Shown here: positions 1 to 11,945 of the stretch, piece by piece
Layout of the letters: each line of letters starts with the position of its first letter
Position numbering within the stretch: position 1 is the stretch's first letter
Origin: Plectrocnemia conspersa
Taxonomy: Eukaryota > Arthropoda > Insecta > Trichoptera > Polycentropodidae
Direction: 5' to 3'
DNA length: 64,000 nucleotides
NCBI GenBank assembly: GCA_009617715.1
Contig: VTFK01000136.1
Coordinates: forward strand, 992,001 to 1,056,000
Program-made: the position numbers and the translations under genes
Notes under the pieces: generated by a model
What the model was told of the DNA's origin: nothing
What the model saw: only the letters and a program-made list of their open reading frames with translations
Databases searched by the model: none

Positions 1-1479
1 CTATTACAAAAATTAAATGAAAAGTGTATATTATTTTGAATGAAAGTTCGAACAGGTTCATACAAATAAAGTAAAAATATAGGTGAAAATTAACAGATTA
101 CGGACGTAACTAGTAAATTTTATTAGCAACTGTAAATGAAACATTAGAAAGCAAATAGAATTAAATCTATAAATATTATTTAAAAATACTACCATTAAGT
201 ATATTTTCTAGTTCAATTGTGTATTGTTCTTATAAGTTTACGATGTCAATGTTCAATAAAAAAAACTATTTTCATTAATATAATAAAAGATTAATACTCC
301 ATCATTATTTACTAAATATAACTTGAATGCATATATTGAATATTATTAATAATTTTTAATTATAACTGTAATTGCTATCACAATTATAAATTTAAGGAAC
401 ATTTTTATTGAGCCATTCCATAATTTTATGCATTAGAGTTGAATTTATACACAAGTATGTTTTATTTTATTCTATTGTACTAATAAAATACTTTGAATTT
501 AGTTTTAGTTTAATCAAATTTCAACTGATTGATGTGAATTATATATTATGAGCTATATAACGTTTATATTAATTTATTATATTTTAGTTATACAAATGTA
601 AATTAAATACTTTAAACGTCAATTATTTCGTCTCCTGTATATTCTCTACATAATAACCTCATTTATTTTATTTACTGTATGCGTTTCTATTGAAATATAT
701 AAAAACGTAGATTGAATGGTTTAATAGGCAATAAAATCTAATGAATTTATAACTTATGGATATAAATCTGTTTTACCATTGGATATACATAGGATGCAGT
801 TAATGACTGAGATGAAGCATTTCCATCTGACTATTAATGCCTTTATGCTTATTTAGAGTAGCAAATTGTTAGTTCAATTTTAATGTCTTAAAAATATCAA
901 GTAGCGAATCTTAACAAATAATTTAATTTACAAAATCTGAATTGATTCAGCGGGACGCGAAATAATTCTTGTAATAACTATATTATTTTAGAATTAGCTT
1001 AAAGATTATATGTTTAAAATATAGTATATCAATAAAGATGCAAAACTAAATAAAAACATCTCAGAATAAAATATTTATAAACAACAATAGTAGAGGTTAA
1101 CCGATATTTTTCCAATATATACGAATACAAATATGAATATGAACGGATTCATTAGTAAATGACTAAATATGAGCCATTTGTTTTATTAAAATCAATTTAA
1201 TCATTACATGCATTTTAGTTTAAAAATACTTATTTATAACTTTAATATATAACACACGGGCTATGTAATAATACAAGGCGTAGCGAATATTAAGGGCGAA
1301 CTCAGCAAACGTATGTTTAGAAATAATCGACTACGAAGCAATTTTAGTTTTTAAAAATATTCAGGACCAATTAAACAAATCATTTTAAGTAACTCATGAT
1401 AAAATTTGTCGAATGCTTTTTGACAGTCGGTATAGACTACATCGACCTCGATTTTAGAATCGAAGAATTAGTGACCATT
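1..1479. other. AT-rich noncoding DNA
   Basis: Very AT-rich sequence with stop codons in every frame. I see no exon-like island, no splice-site pair and no recognisable repeat apart from the short repeat that begins at 1480. Confidence 0.7.
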
Positions 1480-1514
1480 GAACGACGCGGACGAAATCCG
1501 CATTGTTGGTATAT
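1480..1514 (+). repeat. Dispersed repeat family G, copy 1
   Basis: This 35-bp block begins gaacgacgcggacgaa. It matches 19114-19148 at 30 of 35 positions, and all five differences are transitions. The GACGCGGACGAA core resembles tails of insect interspersed repeats that I remember, but I cannot name the parent element. AT-rich DNA surrounds it and the full repeat limits are not visible. Confidence 0.6.
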
Positions 1515-2550
1515 TATAAGAATACATAAGAAAAATATATAATATTAGTAAAATATAACATGCGTATGCTTAAGTAAAAATAAATAAATAAAAAATTTGA
1601 TGAATATCAAATAATAAATATGTGTAAAAATGCTAAATTTCAAGGTGATTGCAGAAAAATTAATTTATGTATTTTCAATTTATTTTCTCTAGAAAAACTT
1701 GAATAAAATATTTTAAAATAATAAAATTTAATCGATATTATCCCAAATAGGGTATATAAAAATATACTTAGAGACATAATATATACCAATATAATTTTAA
1801 TCTTAACTTGTATTATATTTTAAAACAAATTATTTTATATTATTTTTATCATATAGATAAAAAAAATCAGAAAATATTAATTCACAGTTTATTTCCCATG
1901 GAAAAAATATTTTTATTAAGTAAAAGCCTTTTTATTATAGAAAAAATATAAAATATGTTTTTTAAATTACATATTTCATGTTTTTTCAATAATTAATTTA
2001 CAATATTGATTCTGAAACCGTTATTATTTGCGCTCTTTAGCGCAGTTAATTTTTAAGTGTCTTTTTTACACCCAGTCCAATTTATATTGCGCAAGATTTT
2101 ATCTTTATCCCTCCTTTTTGTCTTTTATTATGCCTTTGTCTCCGTTCTTTTGCATTTTTGATTTACCTGATCGCACGGACGAGACAGACGACACCTCGAA
2201 AACAAACGACATTTTAAACATCGTCCGAAAACTTATCTGCAGAACATCAAGACTGGCGGGCTCTCCAGTCTAGACTGACCGGCACGCGTCCGAAAACATT
2301 ATTTTCGACCCTGACGAGTCGTAAATAATACATCTTCGTCTCTTATCTTATGGAGAGCATAATAATAAAAAAACGCGCAGGTAGTTATAAGCTTTGTTTT
2401 TGACGTCGCATTACATTAGCGCTTATTTAGATTCGCGAACGAGTTATGGTATAATAAAATGCCATGTTCGAAATATCGGCGGACGAAAAGAGTTTTTAAA
2501 AAATATATAGTCTACACAAAACAGTGAGATTGACGTATGTCGCACGACTT
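1515..2550. other. AT-rich DNA with a small GC-richer patch
   Basis: Mostly AT-rich and gene-free. The patch 2160-2340 is richer in GC. It carries an open stretch ending at 2273 that has no match I recognise, and a perfect 12-bp palindrome CAGTCTAGACTG at 2266-2277. The left end of the mariner-type element must lie somewhere in 2340-2550, but no inverted copy of its right end could be placed with confidence. Confidence 0.5.
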
Positions 2551-3530
2551 ATGCCAGAACAACGCTTGCAAATTGCACAAATATTATTTCGAAAACCGTG
2601 GTTCAGTTCGCGAAACTTATCGTACGCTACGTCCATTTTACGGTCGACATAAACGTTCATTCAAGCAAGTAATTCGAATAACCATGGATGGTTTTTGCAC
2701 CACGCATACTCTAATTTATAAAACGCGTCCGCAGAGATGTCGTACAGTGCGCACCGAAGAAGTTGTTTCTGCTGTGGAGCGTAGTATTGAGGAGGACCCG
2801 AATGAGTCGATTCGCAATTGGAGTTGTGTCCATCTACTTTATGGAAGATTTTGCGTATATATATTTGTTTATGAGCTTACAAGATTCAGCTCGTGCAAAA
2901 GTTAAAGCCGCTTGACCATCGTGTCTGTCGTACGTTTGGTTAACGGGCCGAAAATGAGATTGCTCTTGATCCTCATTTTCACCATAACATTTTGTTCGGC
3001 GATGAGCCTCATTTTTGGTTGAATGGCTACGTCAACAAGCAAAATTTCCGCATTTGGAGTGAAGAAAATCCACAAGCTATTATTGAGACGCCATTACATC
3101 CACAAAAAGTCACTGTTTGGTGTGCTTTATGGACTGGTGGAATCATTGGTCCATATTTCTTCAGAAATGATGCTGGCCAGAACGTTACAGTCAATGGAGA
3201 GTGCTATAGATCCATGATTACTGACTTTTTCGTTCTCCAATTGAATGGTATTAACGTGGAAGAGCTTTGTTTTAAACAAGACGTGCAGCATGCAACACAG
3301 CGCGCGCTACACTCGATTTATTGAATGAAACATTCGATGAGCGCATAATTTCGCGTAATGGACCTGTGAATTGACCTACAAGAGTTAGATTATTTTCTAT
3401 AGATATAATACTCCGATATACCAGAGACGATGGACGGCTTGGTAGCCAACATTCGCCGCCTTATTGCCGATATACGGCCCCAGCTGCTCGAAATATTGGA
3501 CAAAAATATACCCAAAATCATATTTAAGCA
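2551..3530 (+). pseudogene. Mariner-type transposase pseudogene
   Basis: Transposases of this family cut and paste their own element through a DDD/E nuclease site. An ATG at 2551 starts MPEQRLQIAQI, then the frame shifts near 2585 into ENRGSVRETYRTLRPFYG, typical of the N-terminal helix-turn-helix. A deletion and frame change near 2812 leave LCPSTLWKILR. A later segment starting near 2875 (AYKIQLVQKLKPLDH) runs into an in-frame TAA at 2941. After that stop the catalytic core resumes. The first catalytic Asp is in FGDEPHFWLNGYVNKQ (codon 3001-3003) and the second is in FKQD (codon 3280-3282). The PPRSCDLTPLDYF region with the third acidic residue is deleted or shifted. The C-terminal helix NIRRLIADIRPQLLE survives at 3448-3492. 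Several independent breaks show long decay. The family assignment is from remembered relatives and is firm. Confidence 0.9.
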
Positions 3531-3632
3531 CTAATGGTATAAAATTATCTTTCCAATAAAGCCAATACCATGGCCATTACCACGATTTTTATTTAAAAGT
3601 TCTATACCTCTAAAAAACACCCTTTTTACAGT
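2551..3632 (+). mobile_element. Decayed mariner-type DNA transposon
   Basis: The element holds a broken transposase gene (2551-3530) followed by a short tail. The tail ends near 3632 in a sequence whose reverse complement starts taaaaagggtgttttttaga, which looks like a terminal inverted repeat. The matching left end is not recognisable, so 2551 marks only the start of the coding remnant. The family (transposase with a helix-turn-helix N-terminus and a GDE-HFWLNGYVN motif) is widespread in insect genomes from my general knowledge. This copy cannot encode a functional transposase. Confidence 0.85.
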
Positions 3633-4060
3633 AAAGTCAGTTACATTATCTTACAAAAGAAAGAAAAAATAATGAATTCGATAAATATTTAATGACAATT
3701 AATATGCAATGGTTTGTCTTTGCATATAAAAATAAGTACATATGATTAGAACTATACACATACAAATAATAGAGTTCTATACAATTATTCTATTAGTATA
3801 TATCTGCATTTTCCTTTGATAACATATGATATTTACCCTAATAAGCAATAGTTATTTTTCTATACGTATTAAACAACTGCTTTGTATTTTGATTAATTTT
3901 AGTCTAAAATTTTTAAATTCCTTTAAGTGTAAGCTAAAGCTTAACCCACTCGAATAACAAACAGATATATAAATAAACTGAAATAGGCATTTATTTTCAA
4001 AACGACCCAATTCAATGTCCAACATCTCAATAAAAATAAAAGGTATAACAAAGTTTTAGT
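3633..4060. other. AT-rich noncoding DNA
   Basis: AT-rich flank of the mariner relic. I see no gene, splice-site pair or named repeat. Confidence 0.6.
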
Positions 4061-4990
4061 GCTATTGTGAATTTTCATAACAACATAAACTTTGTGCAAG
4101 ATAACCGACGCCAGGCGCGTTATCCGAACATCCTTATTATTTTTTTATTTTTCCGGGACACCTTTGCCCACGTAATGCGGTTTGGAGACACACTAGGGAT
4201 TTACCTGTCGGGCGCACAAATGCATTTGTATTTTTTTGCGAAAATATCCCGTCCATTTAACGATCGTCTCGCCGTCAGATAAACCCAATAAACGAAAGGG
4301 TTAGCATTGAACATCTCGATAAGGTTTCTTTATATAACATTGCGTATTGAAAATTCCTCGACATCAACGGGTTATATAATAACGTCAAATTGAATTTTGA
4401 TGTTAACTTTCAATCGTCTTAAGGAGCATCTCGGCCCATTTATAATGTAACACATCCTAGCCCCCGGGGTGCTACAACACCTCCAAAGTCGAAAATAAAC
4501 GTATAGAGGTCAAATAATTTATTACCGGTCACAAAGCCGATAACATTAAATCATAGACGCGTAATAGGCGAGTTCTTAGCGTGGACCAATCGCGCCGACG
4601 ATCGTCGTAAAATCGAAGCACACCCTAATGGCTGGGAAACGATCGTACATCATCTTAATCGGAAGCTGGACCATTGTTCTCAGCCGTGTGCCTTCCACTT
4701 AAGGATGTAAAGTATCGGCGATGCTATCCGAGGGGATGTCCCGCGATTATCCCTCAAGCGACGCCTATAAAACAAGCTCTCTAGAATAAATATAGGGTAA
4801 ATATACATTTCGACGCAGACGTGGCATATATGAAGGAAAGAGATACACAAAAGGAACATGGGTGTGTATGCATGGAAGTACCTGTTAAGTAGTGTTTTGT
4901 GTCACGAAAGAATTTTAAACATCCGATAGCGACATATAACGCACGACGGAGATAAGCCTTAACAAAAGTATCTTGGGTATGTACGTAAGA
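4061..4990. promoter_or_regulatory. GC-richer island with a TATA box; possible promoter or enhancer
   Basis: This block is clearly richer in GC and CpG than its surroundings, most of all at 4430-4780. On the plus strand a TATAAAA lies at 4766-4772, directly after the GC-rich part. No good insect initiator (TCAGT) is seen about 30 bases downstream. The longest open stretch (4067-4282) starts with a non-ATG codon and is hydrophobic and unremarkable. I read the island as a candidate regulatory region. It could also be unrecognised old repeat. Confidence 0.3.
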
Positions 4991-7000
4991 TTTATTTTGG
5001 AAAAGTGTGTAAGTATAATTTCTAAAATATATGTTTAACTTTAGCTTTAAATATCAATAGCATTAACTTTTACTGGACAAAAACTTTTTTTTTATTGAAT
5101 GCACTACGTTCCAATTTATTTAATCACAAAAATAAGGCTTCTTACCTATTATTTATAAATCATTTATTTAGGGTATACCCTGTACCTGTTCCAGATTTGT
5201 TTGGACCACTACCAGAAAAAATTATCCAAGAATGCAATGATAGAAGAAACGCGATTACTTGGATAAACTAAAAGTAAATTACCATGACAGAAATAAAAAA
5301 AATTCTAACCCATTAGTTAAAAACCTTAATAAGGTAACATGGATATTTAAAAAAAAAATGCTAGCTAACATAATAAGAAACAAAAATTTTTTTTTTCTTT
5401 CTTTTTTTTGCCCTAAAAAATAAATAAATAAAAGGGAGAACGAATTAATAGATACCCAGGTGGATGGCTTTGGCCAGGAACTGGAAAAAGAAATATTAGA
5501 CACTGTATTTTGCTCTATCCTTGTAAATAGTATTTAGTTAATTGTTCACTATTGTAATTCACACAACACCAATGACTATCAACACATTTTTATCGCACAG
5601 AATTTATTGTTGTTTTTTAATATTTTCATATATGAAACACTAAATATATGTATGTATGTACATTAGAAATTCTTACATATTTATATACTGGATGTTAGGT
5701 TATATTTACCCATTGTATGATATTTCTCGATGATTTTCAATTACGTTTTTAAAAATCTCCTTTGTTTTTCTTTCACTAGTTTTTTTTTTTTACATAATAT
5801 AAGAATTTACTATATGGAAATAGTACCTATTTGATAAGCTACACCTAGTCCACATCGTGACGATTTTTTTGACCTGAACATAAAACGTGTCAAGTTTTAT
5901 TTTTTATTTTTCAAAGGCAAAAGTGTAAAATCTAATAATGTTTTCAAGAGATTTTGATATTAAATGATTATTATACGTAGATACTATATACATTGAAATT
6001 TTTAATTAAAAAAATGGTTTAATCTTTAATGTATGTAAATATTAGTTAAATATGCTTTTTTTTAACTTGTACTATTTAAGGAAACAACTTTAAAAAGTAC
6101 ATATCTGCTATTGTACATATTTAAACAACTACCACATCGAATTACATGATGCTAAAAAGCAAAAAATATAATAAAATAGATGACTGTTTTATTTAGCTAA
6201 ATACATTTAATTTTAATTATTTAACCTTACTACGATACATATTATAATATATATGTAAATACATATTACTTTACTTCAAATATTATTAAAATATAAAAAT
6301 ACTGCATATAATTAATAATATTGATTTTTTAAGACAAAAAAATCCCAAAGAAATATTATCTAAAATTTTATTTTAATATGCAGTATAAATTGAGAATAGA
6401 AAAAATGAAACATTTTATATGAAAAAAAAGCTCTTATTTTTTAAAGTTCTATATAAAACAGTATTTTTCCTATATTTTAAGTTTAAGAATGTAAACTGTA
6501 TTGAATTGAATACTTTATATATGAATGAATCAAGAATTGTATTTTAAGTTAAGTGTATATTGGTTATCTTAGAAATAATGAATTTTATAGAGGAGAGAAT
6601 AAACTGCTAGGTTACTTTTAAATTTGTTATAATATGTCATTGTTGCTTTCTTGAAATTACCCGTAAATCTAGCGAATCAATTTATTATTTAATTAAGTAA
6701 GTAAATCATATCAATGATTTACATTTTCCTTTTTATTGTAGTTTATTACTAGTGTTTTGAAAATTAAATCAATTTTATTTATGGCTTAACTACAAACAAT
6801 ATTGTATGTTATTCGTAGTTGAAAATGAAAGTTATTTGAAATAGAAACAAATCAAATTTGTATCAATAAACAATTTATATAAATACATACAAGATCGAAT
6901 TGATATAATTAGTACTATTTCCTTCATTACTTATTTCCGATCGTATCATACACCGTTGGCAATAATTTTATAAGAATACAATCGAAAGTTGTACTAAAAT
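4991..7000. other. AT-rich DNA with a possible old coding relic
   Basis: Mostly AT-rich, with homopolymer runs (for example T-rich 5390-5410) and TATG repeats near 5650. The stretch 5175-5270 reads PVPVPDLFGPLPEKIIQECN before a stop, and 5450-5500 also has coding-like composition. It may be a transposon relic, but I recognise no family. Nothing else is supported. Confidence 0.4.
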
Positions 7001-7597
7001 GGTATTCAGAACGGAAATCATGACAATTTACCTCCAACGCGCGCGTGGACAGTAATGGTTTTCCGAGAATATTCAATTCAGACTCTTACATAAAACGTAA
7101 TTTAAGTTTCGAATTTATATATTTTTTAAACTACAAAAAAATAAGTACGATAAAATCCTATTTTATTATAGTAATTTATACGTGTTGTCGCTATAACGGT
7201 ACTCTCGAGCCTTAGGTCGGTGTTAATTTAATCACGTAATAAAATACACGATCAGGGCCCTCAATGTTAAAGGATTAATCGCAGTGGGCAAGGTAATGGA
7301 GGGTCGTTAAAATTTTATAACAATTTACAATCATTAAGAACTCGCGAACAATAGAAAGCGCTGACGTTCGAAACCAAATCTGATTGATGGTTAGAATACA
7401 CTCACAAAGTCTTCTAGGTAATAAATTAACCGAGTTTTCTCTGGATGTATTAATGAGCTTAAAATGCGTCACGGTCACACGTATGACAGTTTAATTGGTT
7501 ATGGTTTTGAAAGATAGGGCTCGAGCCCTACATACTAAGTTCAAGGGTAAATATGCTCGGCCTAATTTCAGTAATTACTTAGCTTAAGCGCATTAAC
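7001..7597. other. Moderately GC island, no clear gene
   Basis: Base composition is more balanced than in the flanks and CpG dinucleotides are common, as in conserved noncoding DNA. It holds the 16-bp palindrome listed separately. Frames are short and unrelated to anything I know. It runs directly into the short frame at 7598. Confidence 0.4.
7515..7530. repeat. Perfect 16-bp palindrome
   Basis: TAGGGCTCGAGCCCTA is its own reverse complement, with a CTCGAG centre. A GC-rich perfect palindrome this long stands out in AT-rich DNA and could be a dimeric protein binding site. No factor is assigned. Confidence 0.9.
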
Positions 7598-7699
7598 ATG
7601 ATGGTATTGGGTGAAAATCGAATCCCTGGTGAAATTAAGGTCAGCGTGCGTCAAAAGGATGGAACTGTTAAACTGTCTGTGAATGGTTTGGTTAATTAG
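7598..7699 (+). CDS. Short hypothetical frame, 33 codons
   Basis: Two adjacent ATGs (7598 and 7601, context taacATGATGG) open a frame that ends in TAG at 7697-7699. The product is soluble-looking, with alternating hydrophobic and charged residues (GEIKVSVRQKDGTVKLSV) that suggest beta strands. An acceptor-like ttacttag sits just upstream (ends 7581) in the same frame, so this could also be the end of a spliced gene reading LKRIN before the first Met. I know no family for it, and no AATAAA lies close behind the stop. A frame this short could easily be chance. Its residue pattern and island setting are the only reasons to list it. Confidence 0.2.
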   Translation: MMVLGENRIPGEIKVSVRQKDGTVKLSVNGLVN

Positions 7700-9964
7700 A
7701 CATCTGCGCCTTAGATGTAATGGGAATTCAGTGTGAATAATGAAGACGAATTAAGAAAGATTTCTCTAATACGTTATTAATAGCGACAGAGTGAAAGTAA
7801 GCATTCGAAGGGAGTTAAAGTTAATGTGTTTGTGTTTTTGATGCTTGAGCTTGTTTGGATTTTTGATTGGCGTCGCTCATAAATCACATAAAGAGAGAAA
7901 CTATACGCTTTATCTAAAATTATTTTCAAATTAAGTGTGTATATTATTTAAAATTATTTATAAATTATTAACTTATTGCTTTTAATGGTGTTACTTTTAT
8001 GTAACTAAAAGTAAAATAATAAAATAATAAAAATATTTTAGCCAAGTTTCGAACCAAAAATTAAATTTGTTATGAACAATATCTATAGATGTCTAACAAA
8101 GACTCACAATAAAAATATATATTTTAATATACGCGATTTGAAAACTCGGAAAATAATGAAAAATCATCTAAGGATAAACGTTAATATTATTTTATATTTT
8201 ATTTATCCAGATTTGCAAAAAATATATTTACATTTTGTTATATTATATTTTATACTATAATATTATATTTTGTGCAAAATACATTTTTTGTTATTGATTA
8301 TAATATAATAAGATGCATAATATAATTTGTACTAAAAAAAAAAAAGTTTTGGTCTCTATTTAATAGTTATAAATATTTAAAAATTGATTTATGAAAATTA
8401 CTGAAAAAATTGCTTACTTTTTTTAATAATAAAAAATGTGAAATACATATGTTTCCGGACGACACATTAATATAAGTTAAATAATTTAGATAATTTAAAT
8501 AATAAATTAAGTATAATAAAAGTATAGTTAAAAATTAATGTACTTAAACTAAATGTATGTTTAATAATTATGAAAATATTTTAGATAATAATATAAATAA
8601 TTATATATAGATTACTCTATTATAGACATAGTATAATATAACATATTTTGGAGTAATTGTAAATAAAAAAAATAATTTAAAGGAAAATTAACATTAAATT
8701 TAATTACATATTAAAAAAATATCAGAAAAATAGGTGGATTATTCAGAATGAAAAATATATTAGGTATAAACACAAAAAATTACAATAGTATAACATTGCC
8801 CCATTTTAATTATTCTGCAACAATATAAGATATTTCTAATAAATTACATAAAATTATGTTGCAAAAATTACAAAATCAGGCAATGAGAGTAGTTTTAATA
8901 AAAATAGATTTACTAGTGGTAGAAGTTTGAGTAATAGTTGGAATGTTAAATGTTCAATAAATATTGAAGATGAATGTTTTAGTATTTATATATAAGTAAT
9001 AGGTTTTAAATAATAAATAAAGATGTAGAAATAGAAGCAATTTAAGAGTAGTTAGGTATAAGAAAACAAGTACGGCCAGGGGAATAATGTACGGAGATGT
9101 AAATTTGTAAAATAATATTCCTAGGACAATCTGCAAAAATAAATGGAATAAAGAAACATACTCGTGCATTAAAAAATATTTTTTGTCATGTTTATATTAT
9201 GTATTATATGTATGTTTGGTTAAAACTTGTTTAGTGTTAATATAGATAAATATATGTACATAGTACATATGTATGTTTAAAGAAAAAAAGTAAAAATGCC
9301 AAATAATATAGAAAATTTATATAAATATTTATACATACATACATATGTAGCTATGTATGTATTGTATTATATGTATCATAAACATATTTTTTATTATTAT
9401 TTGTTCTATGTTTTTTTTACCTTTTTCTCTAGATTTATTTTTAGCAAAGTTACGATTTTTAAAATTTTTAAATATCCGTCATTTTGAAACAAAATGGTAG
9501 ATCAGGTTGTTTAACGGACTTAGCTGTAATATTTATAAGGTAATTTTTTTTAGAAAATTTCTAGGAGAATTTACTTAGAAATACAGAAGTTAAAATCGTG
9601 ACACAAATGACCAAAAAATTAAAAATAATCTATTTTCAGTCATGAAATTTTAAAATTATTTTAGAAAATGATATTTGCAAAAAGGAATATATATTTTTGT
9701 CGATTTATATTTATTTTAATATATATACAGTGTAATTATTGATAACATATTTTTCTTTCAATTGGTATTATTTTATAATTTATTATTACTTTTACTTTAT
9801 TGTATTGTGATTTTTAATTTGTATTGAATTTAATATTAATAATTCTAAAATACATAAAAATATATTTTTATATATAACGTTTGAGTTCACTAGCAATAAT
9901 TAATGTTACTTGATTCATAATATACGATATAAGAAAATTTATGCTACCGATTTTTTTCAAAATA
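7700..9964. other. Very AT-rich noncoding DNA
   Basis: After a short continuation of the GC-richer island to about 7880, this becomes one of the most AT-rich parts of the window, with long runs of A/T words and no exon-like island. A TACA/TGTA microsatellite palindrome lies at 9331-9361. No gene is seen. Confidence 0.7.
9331..9361. repeat. Inverted ATAC/GTAT microsatellite
   Basis: ATACATACATACATA is followed after a few bases by TATGTATGTAT, forming an imperfect hairpin. Similar ATGT repeats occur near 5650. This is a simple-sequence repeat with no other sign of function. Confidence 0.8.
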
Positions 9965-10184
9965 AACGTTGAAGGTCCTTTATAATTTTTTCTCGAGACC
10001 CTAATTTCTTGACACGTGATTACGTACCTCTAAGTCGAGTTTTCGACTCTCATCTCACCTTCTACCGAATTGTTTATTTTTTCGAGCCCCAAAAAAACAT
10101 TCGAAAACAAAATAATGAGGGGTTGAAGATTGACGATTACGTGTGTCGAAGGGCGTCCTTAGCGTGCAACGTTCAAGGTCCTTT
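9965..10184. repeat. Pair of 16-bp direct repeats flanking about 190 bp
   Basis: aacgttgaaggtcctt at 9965-9980 recurs with one mismatch at 10169-10184 (aacgttcaaggtcctt). The DNA between and just after is richer in GC than its flanks. It may be a duplicated target, a relic of an inserted element or a small tandem duplication. I cannot tell which. Confidence 0.5.
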
Positions 10185-10200
10185 TTTCGAATAATTTATA

Positions 10201-10827
10201 TTAAAATATCATTGATATAACGCACAAAAAACGATCGATCAGAATCGCTACAGCAAGCGACATGTTCGCTGGGTGGAAACTTTCATTAGTGATTTTTTCG
10301 AGTCGTTTTTTTGGCGGGTCGGTATCAAATTCTTTAGGAGTGATATCAGAGGTTGGAAGCGGACAAGTGAAGCGGGCAAACCGAGGGCACAAAAGGTCCA
10401 CAGGTAGACGCGAAGGACTACCGAGGACACCCGAAAGTGATTGAGCGAGATCATATATCGCCGCCAAAAAATCAGATTCGATCAGGATCAAATTAAAGGT
10501 GATGGAATAAGATGAATGGGAGACGTGTGTAATTATTGATAATTTGTTATAATATTTCGTTTTGGGTTTTCTAGTATTATTTATTACACACCTATGAGGT
10601 TGCGTGTCTGGAAGATACGGTGCAGCATCACGCGAGATGAAATCTGAATGCGTGAAAGACCACAAACACGCATGGGATAGATCTAAGAAATGCGATCTAT
10701 ATCCTTGCGTATGAAGAAGATTATAAATTATGAGTAGAGTTACGTAATTTATATAATGTGAGTGTATTATTATAAATAAATTCTCACGTATATTGTAGAT
10801 AATTCTTTCAGGACATGGTAGGTGCAT
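10201..10827 (-). CDS. Longest open frame in the window, hypothetical, minus strand
   Basis: From an ATG at 10827-10825 the minus strand is open for 208 codons to 10201, the longest frame here. The N-terminal two thirds are rich in Ile, Tyr, Ser and His, as expected for translated AT-rich DNA. The C-terminal part over the GC-richer patch 10230-10460 reads more protein-like (LAQSLSGVLGSPSRLPVD). I see no signal peptide, named domain, promoter or poly(A) signal. The plus strand of the same patch also holds a 60-codon ATG frame (10262-10444, GHKRSTGRREGLPRTPESD near its end), so at most one is real. I do not recognise either. It may be chance or part of a spliced gene. Confidence 0.2.
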   Translation of the reverse strand: MHLPCPERIIYNIRENLFIIIHSHYINYVTLLIIYNLLHTQGYRSHFLDLSHACLWSFTHSDFISRDAAPYLPDTQPHRCVINNTRKPKTKYYNKLSIITHVSHSSYSITFNLILIESDFLAAIYDLAQSLSGVLGSPSRLPVDLLCPRFARFTCPLPTSDITPKEFDTDPPKKRLEKITNESFHPANMSLAVAILIDRFLCVISMIF

Positions 10828-10849
10828 CAGGATAAGCAACCATGCGTTT

Positions 10850-11684
10850 CTAACAAAAGTTTTCGGATGTAATTATCGCATGGGAAAATTTAAAACAATC
10901 CTATCTCCGATCCTTAGTCCAATTATCGGCTTCTTTATAAGCAACTACGCTGCTTCTTTCCTGTCTTAAATTATAGCATTTATGTATTAAAGATGCCTAA
11001 TGACACAATTATTACATATTCTTAAAATTCACATGATAATATGAATAAGTGGATAAGTTTACATACATATATGATACAATCAAGCACCATGTGTTTTGCG
11101 GTCGGTAAACAAATTTTCTCGAATTAAAATTGCAAAACGCCAATGTCAATGCAATCTGTTCTCGAAAGTCTCTCAGATTTGATCTGTCAGTTTGACTCTT
11201 GACAGTTATGCGGCTGCGGTGTAATGTCTGGTGATTACGGCAAAATGATTTGTTTGATGCGGTTTGAGATTCACGTCGTTAAAACGGTCCTAATCTAATT
11301 GTGGTTGGCGCAACATATTAATTCCTAATTATCTAACCGTAGAAGTGTGATTGATATTCACATTTCCAAAATGAAAATAATAGATACACAAATTCTTGTG
11401 TAACAATCACTAGACTACTATTAAATGCATACGCTTTTAAGATAAGAGAATAGAACATATGTTAAAAAAGCAACCTAATCAAAGATGGGACTATTTCTTA
11501 TTGCGTCACATATTTTTGCTACCAGACTAATTTTAAATATGCCTTCAAATGATTTAAAACTTGATCCAATGCATGTAACTATTATTTTACTATTTATTTG
11601 TGTTCATGTTCTATATGTATGAGACAGGGACATCATTTCAGATTTTTCCAGGGAGGGGAAGGACAAAAGATGGCAAAACTTCCA
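10850..11684. other. Noncoding DNA
   Basis: Mixed composition with a somewhat GC-richer stretch at 11090-11330. I see no convincing frame, splice pair or known motif. Confidence 0.5.
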
Positions 11685-11945
11685 CTTCATTTGGTTCATA
11701 GTATTTCATTAAATGACATGTATTTTTATAGCCAAATTCAAGGGAGTCCCTGTTTAGAATCCGCGTCAAAAGAAATAAAATCGTGCCGTCGCCATCGCAT
11801 TGGAAACGCTCGGTTGTCTAGGATAGGACTTATAATGAAAAAGAATCGAACGACGCATATCTAAACCAAATTTTGGTCATTATTTATCCTTTCTCAGAAG
11901 TCAAAAATCCACGTCAAAAGCAATAAAAGCATTGGGAACGCTCGT
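11685..11945 (+). repeat. Composite copy of foldback/dispersed repeat families B and C
   Basis: The part 11685-11821 matches the reverse complement of 63100-63232, with shared words such as aataaaatcgtgcc and ggaaacgctcgg. The part 11857-11945 matches the left arm of the foldback element at 51263, with shared ctcagaagtcaaaaatccac. Inside this copy the string gtcaaaag-aataaaa ... ggaaacgctcg occurs twice in direct order (from about 11767 and 11913). I infer a short non-autonomous element family whose copies have been duplicated and rearranged. No transposase fragment is seen in it. Confidence 0.65.

Noticed and set aside
5175..5500. Coding-like pieces (PDLFGPLPEKIIQECNDRR and a Gly/Trp-rich segment)
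   Set aside because: The pieces are broken by stops and homopolymers and match no transposase or gene family I know, so no pseudogene is called.
8072..9487. Several 60-70 codon frames in the AT-rich stretch
   Set aside because: They are rich in Ile, Tyr, Phe, Asn and Lys, as expected from random AT-rich sequence, and have no family, splice sites or composition shift.
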